A stretch of 64,000 nucleotides of DNA from Geobacter sp. DSM 9736 (GTDB lineage Bacteria; Desulfobacterota; Desulfuromonadia; Geobacterales; Geobacteraceae), in the NCBI RefSeq assembly GCF_900187405.1, contig NZ_LT896716.1:1853501-1917500 (forward strand), in the 5' to 3' direction. Below the pieces are notes generated by a model. That model saw nothing but the letters and a program-made list of their open reading frames with translations. It made no database searches and was not told the DNA's origin. Position numbers and translations under genes: made by a program. Positions 61,757 through 64,000 of this stretch are shown here, in pieces; the stretch's first letter is position 1, and each line of letters begins with the position of its first letter.

Positions 61757-64000
<2,244 letters not shown>

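Overview
The window looks like a chromosomal segment of a Geobacter-type bacterium (Desulfuromonadota, Geobacterales). The coding background is GC-rich. It carries many PAS/histidine-kinase genes, Gly-rich lipoproteins, a dockerin-tailed multicopper oxidase, a GEMM-I riboswitch of the type seen in Geobacter in front of a DUF4382 lipoprotein, an apparent selenoprotein, and the order yebC-ruvC-ruvA-ruvB. Species assignment is inference; no database search was possible.

Layout. 1-3.97 kb: the 3' part of a multicopper oxidase with a C-terminal dockerin-like domain, then a lipoprotein whose C-terminal half resembles a cohesin. 4.1-9.7 kb: a DedA protein, a small protein (with a decayed second copy at 8.5 kb), a PI-PLC-like lipoprotein with six 40-residue repeats, a promoter/short ORF/terminator unit, an MreB-like ATPase with Rnk, and a histone-H1-like protein. 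9.8-15.2 kb: an AT-rich island with a putative abortive-infection membrane protein (putAbiC type) coupled to a tandem DUF262 protein, a GIY-YIG-type protein and a lipoprotein. 15.6-17.4 kb: a pilin-like membrane protein, a YiiX-like hydrolase and an AhpD-like gene with an in-frame TGA and a SECIS-like hairpin. 17.7-19.2 kb: a riboswitch-controlled lipoprotein/His-Lys-rich peptide unit. 19.3-29.2 kb: DUF2267, an outer-membrane protein, PEP carboxylase, two alpha/beta hydrolases, an EEP nuclease/phosphatase and a phospholipase D. 29.2-41 kb: a CIO-type cytochrome bd oxidase, a LuxR regulator with a CsgH-like protein, an RlmI-like methyltransferase, an NtrX-like regulator and an aminotransferase, interspersed with a family of modular repeats. 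38-46 kb: a phosphorelay block with a 1286-residue PAS-array protein. 46.3-50.9 kb: DUF294 protein, ActP-like acetate symporter, DUF485 and an IclR regulator. 51.2-58.8 kb: housekeeping genes (YebC, RuvCAB, Hda-like, QueH, DUF2905, UbiB, LpxC). 58.9-64 kb: an NtrY-like kinase, a broken yjbQ fragment, and the 5S and 23S rRNA genes of an operon read on the minus strand and running off the window.

How parts may work together. The oxidase and lipoprotein could form a surface-tethered cohesin-dockerin pair. The PAS array lacks a kinase and overlaps a kinase that lacks a PAS sensor, so the two probably act together. IclR plausibly controls the acetate uptake operon and itself. NtrY and NtrX occur about 23 kb apart rather than side by side. 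The putAbiC-DUF262 pair is the best candidate for a little-described defence system.
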